NCBI RefSeq assembly: GCF_001552075.1
Contig: NZ_BCQM01000005.1
Coordinates: forward strand, 248,001 to 312,000
Direction: 5' to 3'
Length of the DNA stretch: 64,000 bases
DNA from: Arthrobacter luteolus NBRC 107841
GTDB lineage: Bacteria; Actinomycetota; Actinomycetes; Actinomycetales; Micrococcaceae
Position 1 is the first letter of the stretch. Each line of letters opens with the position of its first letter. This document shows positions 1 to 7,017 of the stretch, piece by piece. Under the pieces are notes generated by a model. That model saw only the letters and a list, made by a program, of their open reading frames with translations, ran no database searches and was not told where the DNA came from. The position numbers and the translations under genes are program-made.

Positions 1-402
1 CGCGCTCTCCGGCCGGGCCAGCCAGGCGCCGGCCCGCTGCGCTATCCCGATGGAGGCCAGCTTGGCTTCCACGACCTCGTCGGAGAGGAAGTTGTCCTCG
101 ACGAAGTCGCCCAGGGTGGCGCCAATCTGGTCCTTGTTCCGCGGGATGATTGCCGTGTGCGGGATCTTGATCCCGAGCGGATGTTTGAACAGTGCGGTCA
201 CCGCAAACCAATCCGCCAGCGCACCGACCATACCGCCCTCGGCGGCGGCCCGGACATACTGCAGCCAGGGGTATTGGTCCTGCAGGGCGAAGGCCACCAC
301 AAAAATGATGCCCAGAATGACCAGCAGACTGGTGGCCACGAGCTTCATCCGGCGCAGGGCGGCGGCCTTCACCGCATCCTTCTCCAGCAATGGCGTGCTC
401 AC
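1..402 (-). CDS. DUF445 family membrane-associated protein (3' end cut by window)
   Basis: The N-terminal 134 codons of a DUF445 (YjiN-like) protein run off the left edge. A transmembrane segment lies near residues 18-40. It is followed by the family signature EGGMVGALADWFAVTALFKH and then by KIPHTAIIPRNKDQIG, which together identify the family. The biochemical function of DUF445 is unknown. I chose the GTG at 402-400 because the family-like sequence begins just after it and it overlaps the stop of a short upstream reading frame (GTGA). An upstream start in the same open frame cannot be excluded. Confidence 0.85.
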   Translation of the reverse strand, partial: MSTPLLEKDAVKAAALRRMKLVATSLLVILGIIFVVAFALQDQYPWLQYVRAAAEGGMVGALADWFAVTALFKHPLGIKIPHTAIIPRNKDQIGATLGDFVEDNFLSDEVVEAKLASIGIAQRAGAWLARPESA

Positions 403-479
403 CGGCGTGCCCCGGATCCGGCTGCGGACCGCGCAGCCCGCAAATTCGCGGCAATCCAAGAAAGCGGGCGACCAAACAT
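399..479 (-). CDS. Possible 26-codon leader peptide coupled to DUF445 gene
   Basis: An AGGAG stands seven bases before an ATG that opens a 26-residue frame beginning MFGRPLSWIAANLRAARS. Its TGA overlaps the GTG start of the DUF445 gene by four bases. The DUF445 start itself has no good ribosome-binding site, so translational coupling is plausible. The peptide resembles nothing I know. It could be chance, or an unrecognised N-terminal context of the downstream gene. Confidence 0.3.
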   Translation of the reverse strand: MFGRPLSWIAANLRAARSAAGSGARR

Positions 480-585
480 GCAGCAACTCCTGGGCTAGAG
501 TGCGGGACAGCGTATTCCAGGCGTCCGGCTCTTCCGGTGCCTGCGCGAACCGGCACTGCCATCTAACCAGCACCAGGGACTCTCG

Positions 586-761
586 CGCCACGCGCGGCAG
601 GATTGGGCGGCGCCACGCGCGGCAGGATTCAGCTCGCGCCACGCGCGGCAGGATTGGGCGGCGCCACGCGCGGCAGGATTCAGCTCGCGCCACGCGCGGC
701 AGGATTCAGCTCGCGCCACGCGCGGCAGGATTGGGCGGCGCCATGCGCGGCAGGCGGCTCG
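586..761. repeat. GC-rich tandem repeat, seven 25/26-bp units
   Basis: Seven head-to-tail units share the core CGCCACGCGCGGCAGGATT, followed by one of two endings: GGGCGG (A, 25 bp) or CAGCTCG (B, 26 bp). The order is A-B-A-B-B-A plus a degenerate seventh copy with CATGCG. Units start at 586, 611, 637, 662, 688, 714 and 739. The array lies between the divergent DUF445 and GDPD genes. There are no unique spacers, so it is not a CRISPR. The A/B mixture suggests growth by unequal exchange of both single and double units. Confidence 0.9.
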
Positions 762-806
762 CGTAGCGTGGACTGCCTGCAGGGACCCAGCGGCGAAAGG
801 CCTCAC

Positions 807-1676
807 GTGCGATCGATCATCTATGCCCACCGCGGTTCCAGCGGTGTTTTCGCGGAGCACACGCGCGCCGCCTACCTGCAGGCCCTGGCTGATGGCGCTG
901 ACGGAGTGGAGTGCGACGTCCATCTCAGCCGGGACCGCCAGCCTGTGCTCATCCATGACGCTGCGGTGGACCGCACCTCCAACGGAACGGGGCCGGTGGC
1001 CTCGCATTCCGTGGAGCAGCTGCGGCAACTGGACTTCAGTGGTTGGAAGCACGCGGCGATTCCCGCCGCGTACGGAACCCCAGCCGAGCAGTTCCTTACC
1101 CTCGCCGATTTGCTGAACCTGCTCGCAGGCGCAGGCCGCCGGATTTCCCTGGCGGTCGAGTTCAAACAGCCCGGCCCGTTCGGGCTGGACCTGGAGGACA
1201 CCGTCCTGGCCCTGCTTGAAGCCCGGGGGTGGGACCCGGCGGACTCCCGGCTCGGACCGGTCACCGTCAGCTTCATGAGTTTCAGCCCGGAGTCCGTCCG
1301 CCACCTGCGCCGCAGCGTGCCGGCCGCCTTCGTCTGCCAGCTGCTGGCCGACGTCGACGAGGCCGCCACCGCCGAAGCAGCGCCGCTGCTGCCGCCCGGC
1401 TTCGACACTGCGGGGATGCTGAACCGTGCGCTGGCCGAAGGTGAGGCACTGGTGTCCGATGGCGCGGCAGGCATCGCCGGTCCGGGCGTCGAGTATCTTC
1501 GCGCCCATCCGGAAAGGGTTGCCGGTTGGGTAGCTGCGGGCAGGACAATCCGGGCGTGGACTGTTGATGATCCTGCCGATGCGGAGGCTGCCTACCGGCT
1601 GGGAGTACAGGAGTTCACCACGAATTATCCGAGCGGGCTGCGAAGCGTTCTGGCTGCCCTTGAGCTGGCGGACTAG
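807..1676 (+). CDS. Glycerophosphodiester phosphodiesterase family protein
   Basis: This 289-residue GDPD-fold protein would hydrolyse glycerophosphodiesters to glycerol 3-phosphate and an alcohol. It begins with the AHRG motif (residues 6-9). Next come the acidic metal ligands in GVECDVHLSRD, the catalytic-type LIHD, and a C-terminal AWTVDD with a TNYPSG ending, all usual for the family. The usual PENT reads AEHT here. It has no signal peptide, so it is probably cytoplasmic. I used GTG 807, preceded by AAAGG, because the fold starts at once. The same frame stays open upstream through the tandem repeat, but that part is repeat-encoded. A TAGCGT (-10-like) lies at 764-769, just after the repeat array. 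Confidence 0.85.
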   Translation: MRSIIYAHRGSSGVFAEHTRAAYLQALADGADGVECDVHLSRDRQPVLIHDAAVDRTSNGTGPVASHSVEQLRQLDFSGWKHAAIPAAYGTPAEQFLTLADLLNLLAGAGRRISLAVEFKQPGPFGLDLEDTVLALLEARGWDPADSRLGPVTVSFMSFSPESVRHLRRSVPAAFVCQLLADVDEAATAEAAPLLPPGFDTAGMLNRALAEGEALVSDGAAGIAGPGVEYLRAHPERVAGWVAAGRTIRAWTVDDPADAEAAYRLGVQEFTTNYPSGLRSVLAALELAD

Positions 1677-1737
1677 GCCCGGGGCCGGATAGGCACGGCC
1701 CATAGGCCCCGGACGGCCCGTGTGGTTGAGTGGTGCA

Positions 1738-3576
1738 ATGGCCACTCCGATTGAGGATTATGCCCTGATTTCCGATCTCCACACCGGAGCTTTGGTCTCC
1801 CGTGCCGGAAGCATGGACTGGCTTTGCCTGCCGCGGTTTGATTCCCCCTCTGTCTTCGGTGCGCTCCTCGGAACGGAGGACCACGGCCGCTGGCTGCTGG
1901 AGCCGGTTGCCTCCGGAGCCCGGGTATTGAGCCGCAGCTATCTTGACGCCAGTTTCATCCTGCGGACTGTGTGGCGGACCGCCGGGGGAGAAGTCCTGGT
2001 AACGGACTTTATGCCTGTCGGTGACCGGCGGGCGTCTGTGATCAGGCGTATCGAAGGACTCCGCGGCACGGTGGAAATGCGGCAGGAGCTGGAAGTCCGG
2101 TTCAACTACGGTGACACCGTTCCCTGGATGCGGCGGGAGCGCCACGGCGGGGTTGAGCAGCTGCTCGCCATTGCCGGGCCCAGCGCGATGGTCCTGTACG
2201 GGGGCAACATTCCGCACGGCAGCGATCACCGTCATACCGGGAGGTTCACTGTCCGCGAGGGCTCCACGGTGGATCTGGAACTGCTCTGGTACCCCTCACA
2301 CCGGGAAACCCCGGCGAAGGCAGACGTGGATGCGGCTCTGGCTTCCACCACCAAGTACTGGCAGGACTGGGCCGGGCGGTGCGTGGACCTGGAGCGCTAC
2401 CAGGAGCCGGTGCGGCGCTCGCTGCTGGTGCTGCGTGCACTGACCAACGAGGACACCGGGGGTATTGTGGCTGCGCCCACGACTTCCCTGCCGGAAGAAT
2501 TCGGCGGCAGCCGGAACTGGGACTACCGCTACTGCTGGCTGCGGGACGCGGCGCTCACCCTGGAAGCGATGATGACGCACGGTTACCACGACGAAGCGCT
2601 GCACTGGCGCAACTGGCTGCTGCGGGCAGTTGCGGGGGACCCGGAGGACCTGCAGATCATGTACACCGTGGACGGGGGCCGGGACCTGCCCGAACGCATA
2701 CTGCACCAGTTTCCGGGGCATTCCGGCTCGCTTCCGGTGCGGCACGGCAACGGAGCGGTTGACCAGTACCAGGCCGACGTCGTTGGCACGGTTATGGTTT
2801 CCCTGGCCCGCCTGCGGGAACGGGGTGTGAAGGAGGACAACTTCTCCTGGGCGCTGCAGCGTGCACTGCTTGGTTTCCTGGAACGGCATCTGGAGGATCC
2901 GGACCACGGTATCTGGGAAGTCCGCGGCGAACCGCGGTTCTTCACCCACTCACGGGTGATGATGTGGGCAGCCTTCGACCGGGCTTCCCGGGCGGTCCGG
3001 GAGGACGGGCTGGATGGTCCGGTGGAGCTGTGGGAAGCGCTTCGGGACGGCCTGCGCACGGAGATCCTGGAACACGGGTATGACCCCGGGTTGAACTCCT
3101 TCGTTCAGTGTTACGGCAGCTCTGAAGTTGACGCCTCGCTGCTGCAGCTGACCCACGTGGGGTTCGTCTCCTATGACGATCCCCGGATGCTCGGGACGGT
3201 GGCCCGGATGGAGCAGGACCTGCTCAACCGGGAAGGCCTGCTGCTGCGCTATGAGAGCGCTACCGGAATCGACGGCCTGGAACCGGGAGAGAATCCGTTC
3301 CTGGCCTGCAGTTTCTGGCTGGCCGAGCAGTATGCGCACACGGGACGCACCAGCGACGCGGTGGAGCTGATGAACCGGCTGGTCAGCTGCGCGAACGAGG
3401 TTGGCCTGCTCAGCGAGGAATATGACACAGTGAACGGGCGTATGGCAGGCAACTACCCCCAGGCCTTCTCGCACCTGGCCCTGGTCCGGGCTGCTGACGC
3501 CATGCACAGGATGCACTCCGGCGCGCAGAAGGCGCCGACGCCCTCCGTTCCGCCAATGGAAGAAGCCCATGAATAA
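1738..3576 (+). CDS. Glycoside hydrolase family 15 protein (glucoamylase/trehalase-like)
   Basis: The 612-residue protein has the actinobacterial GH15 architecture. An N-terminal beta domain begins PIEDYALISDLHTGALVS, with GSMDWLCLPRFDSPSVF. The (alpha/alpha)6 barrel carries NWDYRYCWLRDAA (about residue 260), GIWEVRG with a probable acid glutamate, and a C-terminal NYPQAFSHLALVRAA. Relatives hydrolyse alpha-glucosides, and several actinobacterial members act as trehalases; the substrate cannot be told here. No secretion signal is present, so it is presumably cytoplasmic. ATG 1738 is used in preference to GTG 1720 because the family starts there. TTGAGT ends six bases before the ATG and may be a weak leaderless -10. 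The end overlaps the next ORF by 8 bases. Confidence 0.88.
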   Translation: MATPIEDYALISDLHTGALVSRAGSMDWLCLPRFDSPSVFGALLGTEDHGRWLLEPVASGARVLSRSYLDASFILRTVWRTAGGEVLVTDFMPVGDRRASVIRRIEGLRGTVEMRQELEVRFNYGDTVPWMRRERHGGVEQLLAIAGPSAMVLYGGNIPHGSDHRHTGRFTVREGSTVDLELLWYPSHRETPAKADVDAALASTTKYWQDWAGRCVDLERYQEPVRRSLLVLRALTNEDTGGIVAAPTTSLPEEFGGSRNWDYRYCWLRDAALTLEAMMTHGYHDEALHWRNWLLRAVAGDPEDLQIMYTVDGGRDLPERILHQFPGHSGSLPVRHGNGAVDQYQADVVGTVMVSLARLRERGVKEDNFSWALQRALLGFLERHLEDPDHGIWEVRGEPRFFTHSRVMMWAAFDRASRAVREDGLDGPVELWEALRDGLRTEILEHGYDPGLNSFVQCYGSSEVDASLLQLTHVGFVSYDDPRMLGTVARMEQDLLNREGLLLRYESATGIDGLEPGENPFLACSFWLAEQYAHTGRTSDAVELMNRLVSCANEVGLLSEEYDTVNGRMAGNYPQAFSHLALVRAADAMHRMHSGAQKAPTPSVPPMEEAHE

Positions 3577-3967
3577 ACAGACTGCCTCCGCCGCCGCTCT
3601 TGCCGCACTGCTGGGGATCAGCGCCGCCAATCACTTCCGGAACCCGGGGTTCTACGCGTCAGTGGTGCCACGCTCCCTCTGCCGGGACAAGAGCGGGCGT
3701 TTCGGGCTGCTGACCCGCAGCCAGTGGATCTCCGGCAGCGGGGTCATTGAGGGTATGGCAGCGGCGGGCTTGCTGCTCCCGGCCACGAGGAAGGCCGCGG
3801 CCACCGGCACTGCCCTGATGTTCACCGCTTTTGTCGCTGGACACATCGGTGCCCTGGAGCGTGCCTTTGGTGAGCGCGGCTCGGACCGCGAACGGATTAT
3901 CCACAGCCTGCGGCTGCCCCTGCAGCTGCCGCTGATCCGCTGGGCCTGGAGCCTGCGGAGGAGCTAG
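3569..3967 (+). CDS. DoxX-like small membrane protein
   Basis: The 132-residue protein has about four hydrophobic helices. It shows the DoxX-like pattern of an HFRNPGFY-type stretch near the N-terminus, a middle GSGVIEGMAAAGLLLP, and a C-terminal RLPLQLPLIRWAW. Its start overlaps the 3' end of the GH15 gene by eight bases, so the two are probably co-translated. The function of these small membrane proteins is unknown. Nothing links it chemically to the glycosidase except the operon. Confidence 0.7.
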   Translation: MNKQTASAAALAALLGISAANHFRNPGFYASVVPRSLCRDKSGRFGLLTRSQWISGSGVIEGMAAAGLLLPATRKAAATGTALMFTAFVAGHIGALERAFGERGSDRERIIHSLRLPLQLPLIRWAWSLRRS

Positions 3968-3972
3968 CCCGC

Positions 3973-4005
3973 GTGCCCTGCCCGCCGCGGAGGCAGGCAG
4001 GGCAC
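3973..4005. terminator. GC-rich hairpin between convergent genes
   Basis: A 10-bp perfect stem (GTGCCCTGCC / GGCAGGGCAC) with a 13-base loop sits between the two converging stop codons. There is no long U-tract on either side. It is a plausible bidirectional, non-canonical terminator of the sort common in high-GC actinobacteria. Confidence 0.6.
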
Positions 4006-4012
4006 GAAAGGC

Positions 4013-5197
4013 CTAGTTCAGGCCGGGCTGGAAAACGACCTTGATGCAGCCGTCTTCCTTCTTCTGGAACTTTTCGTACAGTTCCGGAGCGGCGTCCAGC
4101 CCCGCACGGTGGGTGACCAGGTCCGTGACACCCAGCGGATCTGCCGGGTCCTCCACGAGCGGCAGCAGGTCATCCACCCACCGCTTCACGTTGCACTGCC
4201 CCATCCGCAGGTTCAGCTGCTTGTCGAACATGGTCATCAGCGGCATCGGACTGGCGGTACCGCCATAGACCCCGCTCAGGGAGATGGTGCCGCCGCGGCG
4301 CACGGAATCGACCGCGCTGTGCAGTGCCGCGAGGCGGTCCACACCCGCGGTTTCCATGGCCTTCTGCGCCAGGGCATCCGGCAGCAGTCCAACGGCTGCC
4401 TGGGCGAAAGCGCCGACCCCGGAGCCGTGCGCTTCCATGCCCACCGCGTCCACCACCGCATCCGGGCCGCGGCCCTGGGTCATCTCACGCAGCTCATCGC
4501 CGAGGTCCTTGGACAGGTCCAGCACCTCCGCACCGTGGCGGGCCGCCAGATCCCGGCGCTCCGCCTGGGGTTCGACGCCGATAACCCGGTAGCCGAGGTG
4601 GGCTCCGATCCGGGCGGCGAACTGTCCCACCGGGCCCAGTCCGTAGACCGCCAGGGTGCCGCCGTCGGGCACGTTGGCGTACTTCACTCCCTGCCACGCG
4701 GTGGGGAGGATGTCGGACAGGAAGAGATACCGGTCGTCGGGGAGTTCGGATCCAACGACGATCGGGCCGTAGTCAGCGTGCGGCACGCGGAGGTACTCGG
4801 CCTGGGCGCCGGGAACGGACCCGTAGAGCTCTGAATAGCCGAACAGGGCAGCACCCATGCCCTTGTCCCGGACCTGCGTCGTTTCACACTGGGTCTGCAG
4901 TCCCTGCCGACACATAAAACACTGTCCGCAGGCAATCTGGAAGGGGATGACCACCCGGTCGCCGCGCTTGAGGTTGGTGACGGCGCTGCCGACTTCCTCC
5001 ACGATGCCCATCGGCTCGTGCCCGACGATGTCCCCGGCCTTCATGTAGGGCCCCAGAACTTCGTAAAGATGCAGGTCCGAACCGCACAGTGCGGTGGAGG
5101 TGATCCTGATGACCGCGTCAGTTGGCTGCTCGATCACCGGATCGGGCACTTCCTCGACGCTGACCTTCCGCTTGCCCTGCCATGTCACTGCCTTCAT
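4013..5197 (-). CDS. Zinc-dependent alcohol dehydrogenase, formaldehyde-dehydrogenase-like subgroup
   Basis: This 394-residue medium-chain dehydrogenase has catalytic zinc ligands in LCGSDLHLYE and VGHEPMG. The four-cysteine structural zinc loop is CGQCFMCRQGLQTQC. A Rossmann motif VYGLGPVGQFAA lies near residue 190. The insertion after the structural loop (GAALFGYSELYGSVPGAQAEY) is typical of the glutathione-independent formaldehyde-dehydrogenase-like branch. Substrate is unknown, with an alcohol or aldehyde likely. GGAGG stands shortly before the ATG. The gene is single, convergent with the DoxX-like gene. Confidence 0.85.
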   Translation of the reverse strand: MKAVTWQGKRKVSVEEVPDPVIEQPTDAVIRITSTALCGSDLHLYEVLGPYMKAGDIVGHEPMGIVEEVGSAVTNLKRGDRVVIPFQIACGQCFMCRQGLQTQCETTQVRDKGMGAALFGYSELYGSVPGAQAEYLRVPHADYGPIVVGSELPDDRYLFLSDILPTAWQGVKYANVPDGGTLAVYGLGPVGQFAARIGAHLGYRVIGVEPQAERRDLAARHGAEVLDLSKDLGDELREMTQGRGPDAVVDAVGMEAHGSGVGAFAQAAVGLLPDALAQKAMETAGVDRLAALHSAVDSVRRGGTISLSGVYGGTASPMPLMTMFDKQLNLRMGQCNVKRWVDDLLPLVEDPADPLGVTDLVTHRAGLDAAPELYEKFQKKEDGCIKVVFQPGLN

Positions 5198-5317
5198 GCT
5201 GGCCTCCTGCTCGTTGCGGGATGAATAGGCTCCATCCTCCCAAATTCATAAGCCTGCTGACAATTCGGCGGGGTGCGGCGGGGTGCGGCGCTGAACGGCC
5301 GCACAGCGGAGTCCAGC

Positions 5318-5719
5318 TCAGCCGGGCCGCCGGGCAGAGCGGAGGGCGGCGGGATCATGCTGCTGGAAGGCCAGCTCGAACGCCTGCGCGTTGCTCAGCG
5401 GATTCCAATCCGGCACCTGGACCCGGGGTGCGCAGGACGGAAGGCGGGAGGGCAGGCGCACCGAGACCGTGGTGTGCCCGCCATCAAGCGGCAGGCACGG
5501 AACCTGCCCGGTCTGCAGCAGCAGTTCATCCAGAGCGGAGGCGTCCAGATGCAGGGCTTTGGTCAGGTTGAGGACCATATGGGCGCCCAGGGTGGCGGTG
5601 TGCCGGAGGATTTCCACCAGGTCCGGGCAGTTGGCCGGCACCAGGCACCCGCGCACCTCAATGCCGGCTGATGAGCTTTTCGTATCGATTCTTACCAGTA
5701 CCCGCAGGGTGTGTTCCAT
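5318..5719 (-). CDS. STAS-domain-like small protein
   Basis: A 133-residue protein whose middle part reads like a STAS / anti-sigma-factor-antagonist domain: an EVRGCLV strand, a helix, then AHMVLNLTKALHLDASALDELL, where the ASALD resembles the DSSG phosphoacceptor loop but lacks the canonical serine pair. The proline-rich tail is not recognised. I chose ATG 5719 (GGAG five bases upstream) over an in-frame start at 5788. A role in regulatory partner-switching is only an inference. No sigma or anti-sigma gene adjoins it. Confidence 0.55.
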   Translation of the reverse strand: MEHTLRVLVRIDTKSSSAGIEVRGCLVPANCPDLVEILRHTATLGAHMVLNLTKALHLDASALDELLLQTGQVPCLPLDGGHTTVSVRLPSRLPSCAPRVQVPDWNPLSNAQAFELAFQQHDPAALRSARRPG

Positions 5720-5880
5720 GCCAACTCCACGCACAAGGGATCCGCGGCTTCTGCTTAACCTGCCGAGAATGCTAGCAAGGCCGGGCACCCGTGTCGCGCC
5801 GGAGAGACTGCTCCACGAACTTTCGCGTGGTACCGGCTGGTAGGGGTTGCTGTGCCGGAACTGCGTGCCATGATGGGGCG

Positions 5881-7017
5881 CTATTCGCGTCCTGCCGCCA
5901 AAACGGTATCCGCCGTCGCCTCGGCGATCGCTTCTTCCTCGTCCGTCGGAACCACCAGCACGTCGATGGTCGAATCCGGACTGCTGATCCTGCGGACCTC
6001 ATTCGAGCGGAGGTTATTGGCGGCGTCATCAAGCCGGACGTTCAGGGCACCAAGCAGGGCCACCACCCGGGCCCGGAAGGCGCCGTCGTTCTCCCCGATC
6101 CCGGCCGTGAAGATAATGGCGCGCGCGCCGCCCACGGCCACGTGGTAGGCGCCGATGTATTTCGCCAAACGGTAGGCGGAGACTTCCAGTGCCAGTTCCG
6201 ACTGCTGATCTCCCGCCTCGGCCGCGGCAGTGATCTCCCGCATGTCGGCGACCCCGCTGAGCGCCAGCAGCCCGGATTCACGGTTCAGCAGGGTGTCAAT
6301 GTCATCCGCGCTGTAGCCCTCACGGGCCAGGAAGACCAGGATCGAAGGGTCGATGTCGCCGCTGCGGGTTCCCATCACCAGCCCGGCCAGCGGGGTGAAT
6401 CCCATGGAGGTGTCGATGCTCCGGCCGTTCTGCAGGGCGGTCACCGACGCCCCGTTGCCCAGATGGGCCACGACGGCGTTGAACTCGTCCAGGGGGGCGT
6501 CCAGGAATTCGGCGGCGAGTTCGCTGACATAAGCGCAGCTGGTGCCGTGGAAGCCATACCGCCGGATCCCGTAGCGCCGGTAGAGCGGCTGCGGGATGGC
6601 ATACCGCCAGGCGCGCGGCGGCAGGGTCCGGTGGAATGCCGTGTCAAAGACGGCGACCTGGGGGACGCCGGGATAGCGTTCTGCGACCGCCCGGATACCC
6701 ATGGCACTTGCGGGATTGTGCAGCGGTGCCAGCGGGCTGAGCCGCTCGATGGCGCGGGTGATCTCATTGTCCACCAGCACCGGCTGGCTGAAGCGTTCGC
6801 CGCCGTGGACCACGCGGTGTCCTACGGCTTCAATCGTTTTTCCGTGCAGCACCGGCCCGACTTCCTCACTGAGCCGCAGCAGGGCAGCCCGGTGGTCCGG
6901 CACCTCAGCCTCACCGATCCGGTCAATGAGGCCTTTGACCAGGATCTCGTGGGTGTCGGTATTGCGCACCTGGTACTTCAGCGACGAGGAACCTGAGTTA
7001 ATCACCAAGATCAGCAT
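5881..7017 (-). CDS. ackA: Acetate kinase
   Basis: The 378-residue enzyme interconverts acetate plus ATP and acetyl phosphate. It begins with the LVINSGSSSLKYQ phosphate motif, then GHRVVHGGERF, HLGNGASV, TPLAGLVMGTRSGDID and FTAGIGEND, all diagnostic for AckA. The usual YGFHGTSH reads YGFHGTSC: the first histidine is kept, while the second, often conserved, is a cysteine. Its ATG shares one base with the pta stop (TAATG), and the ribosome-binding GGAGG lies inside the end of pta. The pair therefore form one operon converting acetyl-CoA to acetate and back. Confidence 0.96.
   Translation of the reverse strand: MLILVINSGSSSLKYQVRNTDTHEILVKGLIDRIGEAEVPDHRAALLRLSEEVGPVLHGKTIEAVGHRVVHGGERFSQPVLVDNEITRAIERLSPLAPLHNPASAMGIRAVAERYPGVPQVAVFDTAFHRTLPPRAWRYAIPQPLYRRYGIRRYGFHGTSCAYVSELAAEFLDAPLDEFNAVVAHLGNGASVTALQNGRSIDTSMGFTPLAGLVMGTRSGDIDPSILVFLAREGYSADDIDTLLNRESGLLALSGVADMREITAAAEAGDQQSELALEVSAYRLAKYIGAYHVAVGGARAIIFTAGIGENDGAFRARVVALLGALNVRLDDAANNLRSNEVRRISSPDSTIDVLVVPTDEEEAIAEATADTVLAAGRE

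Noticed and set aside
586-761. CRISPR array
   Set aside because: Units are contiguous with only two alternate short endings, no unique spacers, and no cas genes nearby.
5265-5290. Short GC tandem (GGGGTGCGGC repeated)
   Set aside because: Two copies of about ten bases in low-complexity GC sequence; not distinguishable from background.
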